Positions 49,502 through 58,101 of a stretch of DNA of 64,000 nucleotides are shown piece by piece (within the stretch, counting starts at the first letter, position 1; every line of letters starts with the position of its first letter). A model generated the notes under the pieces. That model searched no databases, had not been told where the DNA came from, and saw only the letters and a program-made list of their open reading frames with translations. The DNA comes from Saccharopolyspora_D taberi (lineage in GTDB: Bacteria; Actinomycetota; Actinomycetes; Mycobacteriales; Pseudonocardiaceae), in assembly GCF_039534165.1 (NCBI RefSeq), contig NZ_BAAAUX010000005.1:1-64000 (forward strand), given 5' to 3'. The translations under genes were made by a program, and so were the position numbers.

Positions 49502-50443
49502 TCAGCAGGGTCCGTTCGGGCCCTGCTTTTTTGTTGCGCCGAACCGGGCGGTGAGGTCGGCGCAGATGTCTTCGAGGAGCCGCAGGCACACCGAGGTCAG
49601 CGGTGCGTGCCGCGTGCTGGCGGGCACGACGGCGTGGATGCGGCGGAAGAGCTCGGGTTCGGCGAGCGGGCGGTGCACGGTTCCGGCGGTTCCGCTGATC
49701 GCGAGCCGGGGGATGAACGAGACCGCGACCCCGGCGGAGACGACGGCTTCGGCGACGGCGTAGGACTCGGACTCGAACGGGGCGGTCGGCAGGAAGCCCT
49801 GTGCGCGGGTCGTGCGCTCCAGCTGCGCGCGGTTGGGCAGGTCCGGAGGGGCGCAGGCCCAGGCGTCGGTGGCGAAGTCGCCCAGCCGCGGCCGGGGCCG
49901 GTCCGCGAGCGGGTGGCCGGTCGGCAGGACGGCGTGGATCGGGTCGTCGATCAGCGGGATCAACCGGACTCCGGCGGGCGGTTCGAGCGGGATGCCGTAC
50001 TCGCCGACGAGCGCGACGTCGAGCTCGTGCTCGGCGACCAGCGCCAGGCCCTCGACCGGGCCGAGGTCGACGACCGAGAGCTCGGCTTCGGGATGGCGGT
50101 GCCGGAGGGCCGCCAGGACCTCCGGGAGCAGGGCGAGTCCGGCGGTGGGGAAGGCGCCGAGCCGGAGGCGGTCGCGGTGCTGGTCGAGGTAGTCGGCGGT
50201 GTCGTCGGCCGCGCGCCGGAGGGCGTCGGCGATGCGCTCGGCGTGGTCGGCGAGGCGCTGGCCGAGCGGCGTGAGCCGGGCGCCGTGCGGCCGGCGGTCG
50301 AGGAGCTGGGCGCCGGCCTCGGCTTCGAGGCGGGCGAGCTGCTGCGAGACCGCGGGCGGAGTGCGGCCGAGGTGCTCGGCGGCGCGGGTGACGCTGCCCT
50401 GGTCGCGGACCGCGAGGAGCACGAGCAGACGAGCGGGGTCCAT
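49502..50443 (-). CDS. LysR-family transcriptional regulator
   Basis: A 313-residue protein from ATG 50443. The N-terminal winged helix (LLVLLAVRDQGSVTRAAEHL, TPPAVSQQLARLEAEAG) is LysR-type, and residues 90-300 form the ligand-binding fold. It is divergent from a GNAT gene 34 bases away, the usual place for its target. The last 8 codons overlap the plus-strand terminator of the atp/DUF2550 transcript. Confidence 0.9.
   Translation of the reverse strand: MDPARLLVLLAVRDQGSVTRAAEHLGRTPPAVSQQLARLEAEAGAQLLDRRPHGARLTPLGQRLADHAERIADALRRAADDTADYLDQHRDRLRLGAFPTAGLALLPEVLAALRHRHPEAELSVVDLGPVEGLALVAEHELDVALVGEYGIPLEPPAGVRLIPLIDDPIHAVLPTGHPLADRPRPRLGDFATDAWACAPPDLPNRAQLERTTRAQGFLPTAPFESESYAVAEAVVSAGVAVSFIPRLAISGTAGTVHRPLAEPELFRRIHAVVPASTRHAPLTSVCLRLLEDICADLTARFGATKKQGPNGPC
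49505..49532 (+). terminator. Rho-independent terminator after DUF2550
   Basis: GCAGGGTCC pairs with GGGCCCTGC (one wobble) around a GTTC loop, followed by TTTTTT (49527-49532). This is a classic intrinsic terminator, embedded in the 3' end of the convergent LysR gene. Confidence 0.85.
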
Positions 50444-50463
50444 GAAGCTCCACTTTAGGCTTC
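50444..50463. promoter_or_regulatory. Putative LysR operator
   Basis: GAAGC-N10-GCTTC lies in the 34-base space between the LysR gene and the divergent GNAT gene. The overlap with both promoters fits autoregulation plus control of the GNAT gene. Confidence 0.4.
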
Positions 50464-50477
50464 CCAAGGCTGCGTAA

Positions 50478-50990
50478 ATGGAAGTGAAGGGCTACCCGGG
50501 CGAGACTGGACAGGTGATTGACCAGCACCTGTTCACCATCGAGCCAGAACCGATCGACAGCCCCGACGCCGGGCACGTCCTCGGCCAGTACGTCGCGGAG
50601 CTGGAGGAGCGCTTCGGCACAACCTTCGACACCAGCCGCGCGGCCCCGCCCGCGCCGGGCGACTTCGTGCCGCCGGTGGGCGTCTTCCTGGTGGTCCGTG
50701 TCGATGGCCGGGCGCTGGGCTGCGGCGCGCTGCGCACCGAGGGCGACGGAGTGGGCGAGATCCGCCGGATGTGGATCTCGGGCGAGCTGCGTGGAAAGGG
50801 CGCGGGCCGCGCGCTGCTGGCGGAGCTGGAGCGGCGGGCCGGGGAGCTGGGCTGCACCAGGATCAGGCTGGACACCGCGGCGGAGCTGCACGAGGCCCGG
50901 CGGCTGTACGAGTCGGCGGGCTATGCCGAGATCCCGGCCTACAACGACAACCAGTACGCCAAGCACTGGTTCGAGAAGTTCATCGCCTAG
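50478..50990 (+). CDS. GNAT N-acetyltransferase
   Basis: A 170-residue GNAT protein. The acetyl-CoA loop is RRMWISGELRGKGAGRALLA (Q/R-x-x-G-x-G/A), followed by IRLDTAAELHEARRLYESAG and the C-terminal Y-rich motif. Substrate unknown. It is the likely target of the divergent LysR regulator and is related to the next gene. Confidence 0.85.
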   Translation: MEVKGYPGETGQVIDQHLFTIEPEPIDSPDAGHVLGQYVAELEERFGTTFDTSRAAPPAPGDFVPPVGVFLVVRVDGRALGCGALRTEGDGVGEIRRMWISGELRGKGAGRALLAELERRAGELGCTRIRLDTAAELHEARRLYESAGYAEIPAYNDNQYAKHWFEKFIA

Positions 50991-51013
50991 GCACGGTTAT
51001 CTAGGCTGCGCAC

Positions 51014-51484
51014 GTGCGCATCGAAATCGTCGACTACGAACACCCCGACGCGAAGCGACTGATCGACGAGCTCCAGCAGATCTACGTCGACCGCTACGGC
51101 GACGAGGACATCACGCCGGTCGACCCGGCCCAGTTCGAGCCCCCGTCGGGGTTGTTCCTGCTCGGCTACATCGACGGCAGAGCGGTGGCCTCCGGAGGCT
51201 GGCGCAAGCAGGACTCGGAGGAACTGGGCTTCCGCCCCGGCGACGTCGAGCTCAAGCGGATGTACATCGTGCCGGACATGCAGGGCCGAGGACTGGCCCG
51301 AAGGATGCTCGCGGAACTGGAGCGCACGGCCGCCGAGGCAGGAGGGAAACGGATGGTGCTGGAGACCGGCACGCGGCAGCCGGAGGCGATCGCACTGTAC
51401 GAGTCGTCGGGCTACAGCGAGATCCAGAAGTTCGGCGTATACCGCGACGACCCGCTCAGCAGGTGTTTTGGGAAAGAGATCTAG
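51014..51484 (+). CDS. GNAT N-acetyltransferase, paralogue of the preceding gene
   Basis: A 156-residue GNAT protein with KRMYIVPDMQGRGLARRMLA as the acetyl-CoA loop and MVLETGTRQPEAIALYESSG. It is related to 50478-50990, suggesting a tandem duplication. GTG 51014 follows TAGGCT by 6 bases with no ribosome-binding site, so it may be leaderless. Confidence 0.85.
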   Translation: MRIEIVDYEHPDAKRLIDELQQIYVDRYGDEDITPVDPAQFEPPSGLFLLGYIDGRAVASGGWRKQDSEELGFRPGDVELKRMYIVPDMQGRGLARRMLAELERTAAEAGGKRMVLETGTRQPEAIALYESSGYSEIQKFGVYRDDPLSRCFGKEI

Positions 51485-51549
51485 GGCCTGCGCGAACAAC
51501 AACGCCCCAACGCGCCCAGCAAATGCCCCCACCTACAAGGGCGGGGTTT

Positions 51550-51688
51550 GGTTCTCATCCCGTCGACCTGGCGCCAGCCCGATCAGACCGTGTCAAGGGG
51601 GCACACAAAGCAAAACCGCAGCGCCCAAGCAAAACGGCCCCCTTGACGCGGTCTGATAGCCCTTGTGGAGGTCGACGGGATGAGAACC
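51550..51688. repeat. 139-bp nested palindromic element
   Basis: Two nested inverted repeats share one centre. The outer arms GGTTCTCATCCCGTCGACCT (51550-51569) and 51669-51688 are perfect over 20 bp. The inner arms (51582-51602 and 51637-51657, 21 bases) differ only by a G-T pair. About 34 bases form the loop. It lies in the 352-base space between the GNAT and cobO genes, which otherwise holds no gene. It resembles a MITE or a REP-type extragenic palindrome. Confidence 0.7.
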
Positions 51689-51836
51689 ACCCCAACCGAA
51701 CCGCAGCGAACCGCGGAGACTCATCCCGGAGACCTGCCGGGGGTCCGGGGTCGGCGAGAGCCCCGGAAACCACCCACAAACCGCAGCCGAACGGCCAACC
51801 CACTCCGGCCCCCAACCGCCAAACCCCCCAACCCCC

Positions 51837-52409
51837 TCACCCATTCCCACCCGGCTCCCAGAGCACATCCCCCCCGGGATTAGCCACCCGAGCCAAGATG
51901 AAAAGCAGGTCCGAAAGCCGGTTCAGGTACTTCGCGGGCAGCACCGAGCTGCGCTCGGGATCGGCCTCCATCAGCCCCCACGCCGCCCGCTCGGCCCTCC
52001 GGACCACGCAGCGCGCCTGGTGCAGCAGGGCTCCGGCGGGCGTGCCGCCGGGCAGGATGAACGAGTTGAGCTTGCTCAGCCGCTCGTTGTAGGCGTCGCA
52101 CCAGCCTTCCAGCCGGTCGACGTAGCTCTCGGTGATGCGCAGCGGCGGGTACTTCGGGGCTTCGGCGACCGGGGTGGACAGGTCCGCGCCCACGTCGAAC
52201 AGGTCGTTCTGGACCTTGCGCAGGACCTCGGCGATGTCGGGCGCGAGGTCGGTGGTGGCCAGCGCGACGCCGATCACCGAGTTCGCCTCGTCGACCTCGG
52301 CGTAGGCGATCAGGCGCGGATCGGTCTTGCTGACCAGCGAGTTGTCGGACAGCCGGGTCTTCCCGCCGTCGCCGGCCCGGGTGTAGATCTTGGTCAGGTG
52401 CACAGCCAT
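51837..52409 (-). CDS. Cob(I)alamin adenosyltransferase, PduO type
   Basis: A 190-residue protein from ATG 52409 (GTG 52415 also possible). It has the N-terminal ATP-binding AVHLTKIYTRAGDGGKTRLS, the helical bundle with VLRKVQNDLFDVGADLSTP, and the C-terminal ARCVVRRAERAAWGL and RLSDLLFILARVANP. It adenosylates cobalamin to coenzyme B12. The corresponding mycobacterial gene is called cobO. Confidence 0.93.
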   Translation of the reverse strand: MAVHLTKIYTRAGDGGKTRLSDNSLVSKTDPRLIAYAEVDEANSVIGVALATTDLAPDIAEVLRKVQNDLFDVGADLSTPVAEAPKYPPLRITESYVDRLEGWCDAYNERLSKLNSFILPGGTPAGALLHQARCVVRRAERAAWGLMEADPERSSVLPAKYLNRLSDLLFILARVANPGGDVLWEPGGNG

Positions 52410-52418
52410 GCCCACAGC

Positions 52419-53432
52419 CTAGGCGCGATCGGGCAGCCAGCTGAGGCTTCCGCCGTGGCCCTCGGCGTACCCGAGGAGCCGGTCGTCGAGGGTGATGGCG
52501 TAGTGCCTGCCCGGGTTCACATCGGCAGGGAGCTGCTCGGCGACTTCGGGGAACGCGTTCGCGCTGTCGAGTCCGATCCGGTGCGCGCCGAGCGCTCGGA
52601 CCTGTTCGCGGAAGCGTTCGCGGTCCCGTTTGCCGAGGTAGGCGAGGGTGGCGCTGTGGATGACGACCGGCGTGAGGCCGTCCGGCGCTTGGCGCACGAG
52701 GTCGGGCAGGTCGCCGAGGATGTCGCCCGGTTCGACGCGCGGGCGCACGCGCTGCGCGGTGGCGAGGGCGCTGCGCAGGTCGCGGACGCGGTGGTCGTGC
52801 TCGGGCCAGATCAGGCACTCCAGCCACCGCCTGTTGTCCGCATCGCCCGGGTCGAGCGGGTTGAGGTCGAGCCCGGCCCGCCAGCCCACCTCGGGGATCC
52901 GCTCCGGCAGCGGCACCGGGCCCTCGACCGAGCAGGTCAGCGTGAGGTCGGCGTCCGCAGGGCCGACGTGGTGGTCGATGCCGTCGCCGACGTAGTGGTA
53001 GCGCCAGGCGTCGAAGAGCAGGCACAGGCCCGCGCTGGCGCCGGCCTCGACCACCGCCAGCGGGCCCTCGATCGCGGCGAGCGCGGGCAGCAGCACCGCG
53101 CAGCGCGCGACCTCGTTGGTCTGCGTGCGCCTGGCCCGCATCTCGTCGAGGACCAGCGGCTCGTTCTCGTGCATCCACGCCAGGGCGTCCGCGGGCCGGT
53201 CCACCGGGACGCCGTGCAAGCGCAGCACGCCGAACAGCAGGTTCGGCTGCCGCTTGGCCGCGGGCAGGCGGGCGAGCATCGCGAGCGCGGGCTCGTCCCG
53301 GCTGACCGCCATCGCCAGGTCCTCGTACACCGCGGAGGTCCCGTGCGCCTCGGTCCGCGCGAACCGCTCGTAGCGTTCGCGGATCTGCTGCGTCACGTCG
53401 TTGATCGTGTGGCGGTGGCCCGCGGCGGTCAA
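52419..53432 (-). CDS. DUF2332 family protein
   Basis: Up to 337 residues. It has a helical N terminus (RERYERFARTEAHGTSAVYE), VVEAGASAGLCLLFDAWRYH and SVEGPVPLPERIPEVGWRAG, all usual for DUF2332, which is found mostly in actinobacteria and has a SAM-methyltransferase-like look; activity unknown. The start is uncertain: TTG 53432 gives the longest form, and GTG near 53395 gives one starting MTQQIRERY. Confidence 0.8.
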   Translation of the reverse strand: MTAAGHRHTINDVTQQIRERYERFARTEAHGTSAVYEDLAMAVSRDEPALAMLARLPAAKRQPNLLFGVLRLHGVPVDRPADALAWMHENEPLVLDEMRARRTQTNEVARCAVLLPALAAIEGPLAVVEAGASAGLCLLFDAWRYHYVGDGIDHHVGPADADLTLTCSVEGPVPLPERIPEVGWRAGLDLNPLDPGDADNRRWLECLIWPEHDHRVRDLRSALATAQRVRPRVEPGDILGDLPDLVRQAPDGLTPVVIHSATLAYLGKRDRERFREQVRALGAHRIGLDSANAFPEVAEQLPADVNPGRHYAITLDDRLLGYAEGHGGSLSWLPDRA

Positions 53433-53479
53433 CCACCCGCCCCGAGGCGGTACCCGGACTGGCCGTAACCTGGCTGCTC

Positions 53480-54736
53480 GTGAGTGAGCACTTCCGTGTA
53501 CACGGCGGCGCGCGGCTGGTCGGCGAGGTCGACGTGGTCGGTGCGAAGAACAGCGTGCTGAAGCTGATGGCGGCGGCGCTGCTGGCAGAGGGCACGACGA
53601 CGATCACGAACTGCCCGGAGATCCTGGACGTCCCGTTGATGGGCGACGTGCTGCGCAGCCTCGGCTGCGAGGTCGTGATCGACGGCGGGACCGCCAGCAT
53701 CACCACCCCGGCCGAGATCAGCCACGAGGCGGTGTCGCCGTCGATGGGCAAGCTGCGGGCGTCGGTGTGCGTGCTCGGGCCGCTGGTGGCGCGGTGCCGC
53801 CGCGCGGTGGTGACGCTGCCGGGCGGGGACGCGATCGGCTCCCGCCCGCTGGACATGCACCAGAACGGCCTGCGCCAGCTCGGCGCGAGCAGCCACATCG
53901 AGCACGGCGCGGTGGTGGCCGAGGCGGAGAACCTGCGCGGCGCGCAGATCTGGCTGGACTTCCCCAGCGTGGGCGCGACCGAGAACATCCTGATGGCCTC
54001 GGTGCTGGCCGAGGGCACCACGGTGATCGACAACGCCGCCCGCGAGCCGGAGATCGTCGACCTGTGCGTGATGCTCCAGCAGATGGGCGCCAAGATCGAG
54101 GGCGCGGGCACCTCGACGCTGACCGTGCACGGCGTGACCTCGCTCAGGGCGGTCGAGCACCGCGTGATCGGCGACCGCATCGTGGGCGCGACCTGGGCCT
54201 TCGCCGCCGCCGCGACGCGGGGTGACATCCGCGTCGGCGGGGTCGACCCGCGGCACGTGAACCTGGTGCTGGAGAAGCTGCGCAGCGCGGGCGCGGAGGT
54301 CACCACCGACGAGCAGAGCTTCCGCGTGGTGATGGACAAGCGGCCCACGGCGGTCGACTACGTGACGCTGCCGTACCCGGGCTTCCCGACCGACCTGCAG
54401 CCGATGGCGCTGGCCCTGTCGGCGGTGGCCGACGGGACGTCGATGATCACCGAGAACCTGTTCGAGTCGCGGTTCCGGTTCATCGAGGAGCTGGTCCGGA
54501 TGGGCGCGGACGCCCGCACGGACGGCCACCACGCGGTGGTGCGCGGGCTGGACCGGCTGTCGAGCGCCCCGGTGTGGGCATCGGACATTCGCGCAGGCGT
54601 GGGGCTGGTCTTGGCCGGGCTGTGCGCGGACGGGAGCACCGAGGTTTGGGATGTCTTCCATATTGACCGGGGGTATCCGAACTTCGTGGAGAACCTCCGC
54701 AGTCTGGGCGCCAGCATCGAACGCGTGAGCGCTTAG
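53480..54736 (+). CDS. murA: UDP-N-acetylglucosamine 1-carboxyvinyltransferase
   Basis: A 418-residue enzyme for the first committed step of peptidoglycan synthesis. It has VVGAKNSVLKLMAAALLAEG (UDP-GlcNAc-binding Lys-Asn), the catalytic loop LPGGDAIGSRPLDMH and PYPGFPTDLQPMALAL. The residue that is Cys115 in E. coli is Asp here (Asp117, codon 53828-53830), the change that makes mycobacterial MurA insensitive to fosfomycin. GTG 53480 follows TAACCT by 8 bases and lacks a ribosome-binding site. Confidence 0.96.
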   Translation: MSEHFRVHGGARLVGEVDVVGAKNSVLKLMAAALLAEGTTTITNCPEILDVPLMGDVLRSLGCEVVIDGGTASITTPAEISHEAVSPSMGKLRASVCVLGPLVARCRRAVVTLPGGDAIGSRPLDMHQNGLRQLGASSHIEHGAVVAEAENLRGAQIWLDFPSVGATENILMASVLAEGTTVIDNAAREPEIVDLCVMLQQMGAKIEGAGTSTLTVHGVTSLRAVEHRVIGDRIVGATWAFAAAATRGDIRVGGVDPRHVNLVLEKLRSAGAEVTTDEQSFRVVMDKRPTAVDYVTLPYPGFPTDLQPMALALSAVADGTSMITENLFESRFRFIEELVRMGADARTDGHHAVVRGLDRLSSAPVWASDIRAGVGLVLAGLCADGSTEVWDVFHIDRGYPNFVENLRSLGASIERVSA

Positions 54737-54783
54737 GGCCTGTTTCTGAGCTCGGTTTGCGTGGCGGTGCGGGTGGCGGAACC

Positions 54784-54866
54784 TCAGGCGCCGCCTCGCT
54801 CCGGAATCTTTTTCCGACGTATGTCCAATACGACGGAAAAAGCTGTCCTCGCGAGGCGACGCCTGA
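54784..54866. repeat. 83-bp multi-arm palindromic element
   Basis: Nested arms TCAGGCG, GCCTCGC, CTTTTTCCG and CGTA (54784-54821) are matched in order by TACG, CGGAAAAAG, GCGAGGC and CGCCTGA (54829-54866). Small unpaired bulges separate the arms. It lies in the 333-base space between murA and ehuB, which holds no other feature I can support. It would form a long interrupted hairpin; terminator or mobile repeat are both possible. Confidence 0.65.
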
Positions 54867-55069
54867 GAACCCGCGGCGGTGCCGGTTGCGTGCTTGGGCT
54901 AAGCGGCTTCGCCGCTTGAGGACGATGGCTGGGTTTGATGGCTGGGTTGGGGTCTTGGCCTTTGCTGCGGTCGCCTGTTCTGTTTCTTCCTCCGGTCGCG
55001 GGTTGGCGGTGGGCGGCCTACGTTCGGTGAGCCAGGGCACTCCTGTCGTTGGACGAGGAGGGCGGTCCG

Positions 55070-55954
55070 GTGGGGCTGGACAGGCGGAACTTCCTGCTCG
55101 GAGCCCTCGCGCTGGCCGGCGCGACGGCGTGCTCCCGGGTGCGCCTCGGGGCCGAACCCGGTGGCGGCACGCTGCTCACCAGGCTGCGGGAGCGCGGTGA
55201 GGTCCGGGTCGGGTTCGCCAACGAGTCGCCGTACGGGTTCATCAACGCGCAGGCCGAGCTGACCGGCGAGTCGCCGGAGCTGGCGAAGGTGATCTACCGC
55301 CGCCTCGGCGTCGACCGGGTGGTGCCGATCCCGTCCGAGTTCGGGGCGCTGATCTCCGGGCTGAAGGTCGGCCTGTTCGACATGATCGGCGCGGGCATGT
55401 CGGTCACCCCGACCCGCTGCCGCGAGGTGCTGTTCACCAACCCCGAGTTCATCGCACCCGCCGCTTTCCTCGTGCCCGCTGGCAATCCCCGGGGCATCCG
55501 GACCTTCGCCGACGTGGCCGCGCAGCCCGACTTCGCGCTCGGCGTGCTGATCGGCGCCGTCGAGTCCGACTACGCCGAGGCGTCCGGGATCCCGAAGGAC
55601 CGGATCACGCCCTACGCCGACCAGCCCAGCGGCCTGGACGCGGTGCTCACCGGCCGCGTCGACGGGTTCGCGCTGACCACGATCTCGCTCCGGGACGCCC
55701 TGTCCAAGCGGCCAGGCGCCCCGCTGGAGGTCACGCCCGGGTTCATCCCGGTGGTCAACGGCGTCCCGCAGTACACGGCGGGCGCGTTCGCGTTCCTGCC
55801 GGACCAGCAGAACATCGTCAACGCCTTCAACGAGCAGCTCGGTGAGCTCAAGACCGCCGGTCAGCTGCTGCCGATCCTGGCGCCGTTCGGGTTCTCCCAC
55901 GAGGAGATGACCACCCTGACCAGCGCCGAGATCTGCAGCACCCCGGTGTCGTGA
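55070..55954 (+). CDS. ehuB: Ectoine/hydroxyectoine-type ABC transporter substrate-binding protein
   Basis: A 294-residue family 3 solute-binding protein from GTG 55070 (GAGGAGGG upstream). It has a Tat-like start (LDRRNFLLGALALAGATAC) with a possible lipobox Cys, then GEVRVGFANESPYGFINAQA, FDMIGAGMSVTPTRC and a late QYTAGAFAF. These fit EhuB, which binds ectoine outside the cell. It is followed by two permeases and an ATPase in one operon. A different amino acid-like ligand cannot be excluded. Confidence 0.82.
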   Translation: MGLDRRNFLLGALALAGATACSRVRLGAEPGGGTLLTRLRERGEVRVGFANESPYGFINAQAELTGESPELAKVIYRRLGVDRVVPIPSEFGALISGLKVGLFDMIGAGMSVTPTRCREVLFTNPEFIAPAAFLVPAGNPRGIRTFADVAAQPDFALGVLIGAVESDYAEASGIPKDRITPYADQPSGLDAVLTGRVDGFALTTISLRDALSKRPGAPLEVTPGFIPVVNGVPQYTAGAFAFLPDQQNIVNAFNEQLGELKTAGQLLPILAPFGFSHEEMTTLTSAEICSTPVS

Positions 55955-55967
55955 GAGGAGGGACGCG

Positions 55968-56666
55968 ATGCTGTCGGCGGCGCTGATCGGCAGGCTCCTG
56001 GAAGGGGCGCTGCACACGCTGTACCTGACCCTCGGCGGGGCCGCGCTGGGACTGGTGTTCGCGTTCGCCGCCGGGCTGGCGCGCGGGGCGAAGTCCCGGC
56101 TGCTGCGCGGTATCGGGTTCGTCTACATCGAGTTCTTCCGCGGTGCGGCGGTGATCGTGCTCGCCTTCTGGTTCGTCTACGCGCTGCCGTCGCTGGGCTG
56201 GCAGCTCCAGCCGCTGTGGGCCGGGATCCTGGCGCTGTCGCTCAACATCGGCGCTTACGGCGCGGAGGTCGTGCGCGGTGCGATCAGGGCGGTGCCCAGG
56301 GCGCAGGTGGAGGCGGCGATCGCGCTGAACATGACCGGGTGGCAGCGGATGCGGCGGGTCGTGCTGCCGCAGGCGTTCGTGGCGATGGTGCCGCCGTTCA
56401 CCAACAACCTGGTCGAGCTGCTGAAGGCGTCCGCGGTGGTCTCGGTGGTGTCGATCCCGGAGCTGACCTTGCAGGGACAGCTCGTCCGCAACGGCACGCA
56501 GGCGTCGGCGGCCACGTTCGGCGGGCTGCTCATCGGGTACGGCCTGATCGCGCTGGTGTTCATCGGGATCATGCGGATCGTCGAGTTCCGCGCCGCGGCC
56601 TCGGTGGGCCGGCGGCCGGAGCCGGGCATCTTCACCCGGATGTGGCGGCAGGGGGCGAGGGCGTGA
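55968..56666 (+). CDS. ehuC: Ectoine-type ABC transporter permease 1
   Basis: A 232-residue inner-membrane permease of the HisM family. TLYLTLGGAALGLVFAFAAG starts the TM bundle, and the ATPase-coupling loop is EAAIALNMTGWQRMRRVVLP. The next gene starts inside its end (GTGA). Confidence 0.82.
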   Translation: MLSAALIGRLLEGALHTLYLTLGGAALGLVFAFAAGLARGAKSRLLRGIGFVYIEFFRGAAVIVLAFWFVYALPSLGWQLQPLWAGILALSLNIGAYGAEVVRGAIRAVPRAQVEAAIALNMTGWQRMRRVVLPQAFVAMVPPFTNNLVELLKASAVVSVVSIPELTLQGQLVRNGTQASAATFGGLLIGYGLIALVFIGIMRIVEFRAAASVGRRPEPGIFTRMWRQGARA

Positions 56667-57325
56667 ACTGGGACTGGAACTACGCGGCGGCGATCTTCCC
56701 GATGCTGCTGGACGGTCTGTGGGTCGCGATCCAGGCGGCCGTGCTCGGCTACCTGCTCGCGCTCGTGCTCGGCCTGGTCATCGCGCTGCTGCGGCGCAGC
56801 CGGGTGCTGTGGATCAGCGTGCCGGTGGGACTGGTGGCGGAGTTCGTCCGCAGCACCCCGCTGATCGTGCAGCTGTTCTTCCTGTTCTTCGTGCTGCCCG
56901 AGGTCGGGATCCGGATGTCGCCGCTGCTGACCGGCGTGGTCGGGCTCGGCATCCACTACGCGACCTACATCGGCGAGGTGTACCGCGCGGGCATCGACGG
57001 GGTGCCCGCCGGGCAGTGGGAGGCGGCGACCGCGCTGAACCTGCCCACCCGGCGGGTGTGGACCGACGTGATCCTGCCGCAGGCGATCCCGCGTTCCATC
57101 CCGGCGCTTGGCAACTACCTGATCGCGCTGTTCAAGGACGTGCCGCAGCTGGTGGCGATCACCGTGCTCGAACCGTTCACGGTGGCCAGGGAGGTCACCG
57201 CGGAGTCGTTCCGGCCGTTCGAGGCGATCACGCTGGCCGGGCTGCTCTACCTCGCCGTCACGCTGGTCATGTCCTACGCGGGCAGGCTGGCCGAGCGGCG
57301 GTTCGGGGAGGTGCGAACGGCATGA
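56663..57325 (+). CDS. ehuD: Ectoine-type ABC transporter permease 2
   Basis: A 220-residue HisM-family permease from GTG 56663. It has FVRSTPLIVQLFFLFFVLPE, the coupling loop EAATALNLPTRRVWTDVILP, and YLIALFKDVPQLVAITV. It pairs with the previous permease to form the channel. ATGA overlap with the ATPase gene. Confidence 0.82.
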   Translation: MNWDWNYAAAIFPMLLDGLWVAIQAAVLGYLLALVLGLVIALLRRSRVLWISVPVGLVAEFVRSTPLIVQLFFLFFVLPEVGIRMSPLLTGVVGLGIHYATYIGEVYRAGIDGVPAGQWEAATALNLPTRRVWTDVILPQAIPRSIPALGNYLIALFKDVPQLVAITVLEPFTVAREVTAESFRPFEAITLAGLLYLAVTLVMSYAGRLAERRFGEVRTA

Positions 57326-58101
57326 CCTCGGAGGAGTTCATCCGGTTCGACCGGATCAGCAAGCGGTTCGGCGCGAACGTGGTGCTCGACGACCTGTCGT
57401 TCTCGGTCGGCGAGGGCAGGCGGGTGACGCTGATCGGGCCGAGCGGTTCGGGCAAGACCACCATCCTGCGGATGCTGATGACGCTGACCCGGCCGGACTC
57501 GGGGACGATCCGGGTCGCCGACGACTACCTGTTCCACGAGGAGCGGGACGGCGAGCTGGTGCCCGCGGGGGACGCGCACGTCCGGCGGGTGCGAAGCCGG
57601 ATCACGATGGTCTTCCAGCAGTACAACCTGTTCCCGAACATGAAGGTGCTGCGCAACGTCACCGAGGCGCCGATCCACGTGCTCGGCCGGTCCCGGGAGG
57701 ACGCCGCGGCGCGCGCGGAGGAGCTGCTGGACCTGGTCGGGCTGGGCGGCAAGCTCGACTCCTACCCGTCGCAGCTGTCCGGCGGCCAGCAGCAGCGGGT
57801 GGCCATCGCGCGGGCGCTGGCGATGGACCCGGACGTGCTGCTGCTCGACGAGATCACCTCCGCGCTGGACCCGGAGCTGGCGGCCGGGGTGCTCGACGTG
57901 CTCCGGGAGATCGCGCGGACCAGCGACATCACCATGCTCTGCGTGACGCACGCGATGAAGTTCGCCAGGGACGTCTCCGACCAGGTGCTGATGTTCGACG
58001 GCGGGAAGATCATCGAGGCGAAGCCGCCCGCCGAGCTGTTCGAGGCGCCGGAGCACGAGCGGACCCGCAGCTTCCTGCGCTCGGTGCTGGAGGAGTCATG
58101 A
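57322..58101 (+). CDS. ehuA: Ectoine-type ABC transporter ATPase
   Basis: A 259-residue ATPase with Walker A LIGPSGSGKTTILR, Q-loop VFQQYNLFPNM, signature QLSGGQQQRVAIARAL, Walker B VLLLDEITSALDPE and switch His in CVTHAMKFA. Last intact gene of the ehuBCDA operon; the DJ-1 remnant begins inside its stop codon. Confidence 0.85.
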   Translation: MTSEEFIRFDRISKRFGANVVLDDLSFSVGEGRRVTLIGPSGSGKTTILRMLMTLTRPDSGTIRVADDYLFHEERDGELVPAGDAHVRRVRSRITMVFQQYNLFPNMKVLRNVTEAPIHVLGRSREDAAARAEELLDLVGLGGKLDSYPSQLSGGQQQRVAIARALAMDPDVLLLDEITSALDPELAAGVLDVLREIARTSDITMLCVTHAMKFARDVSDQVLMFDGGKIIEAKPPAELFEAPEHERTRSFLRSVLEES

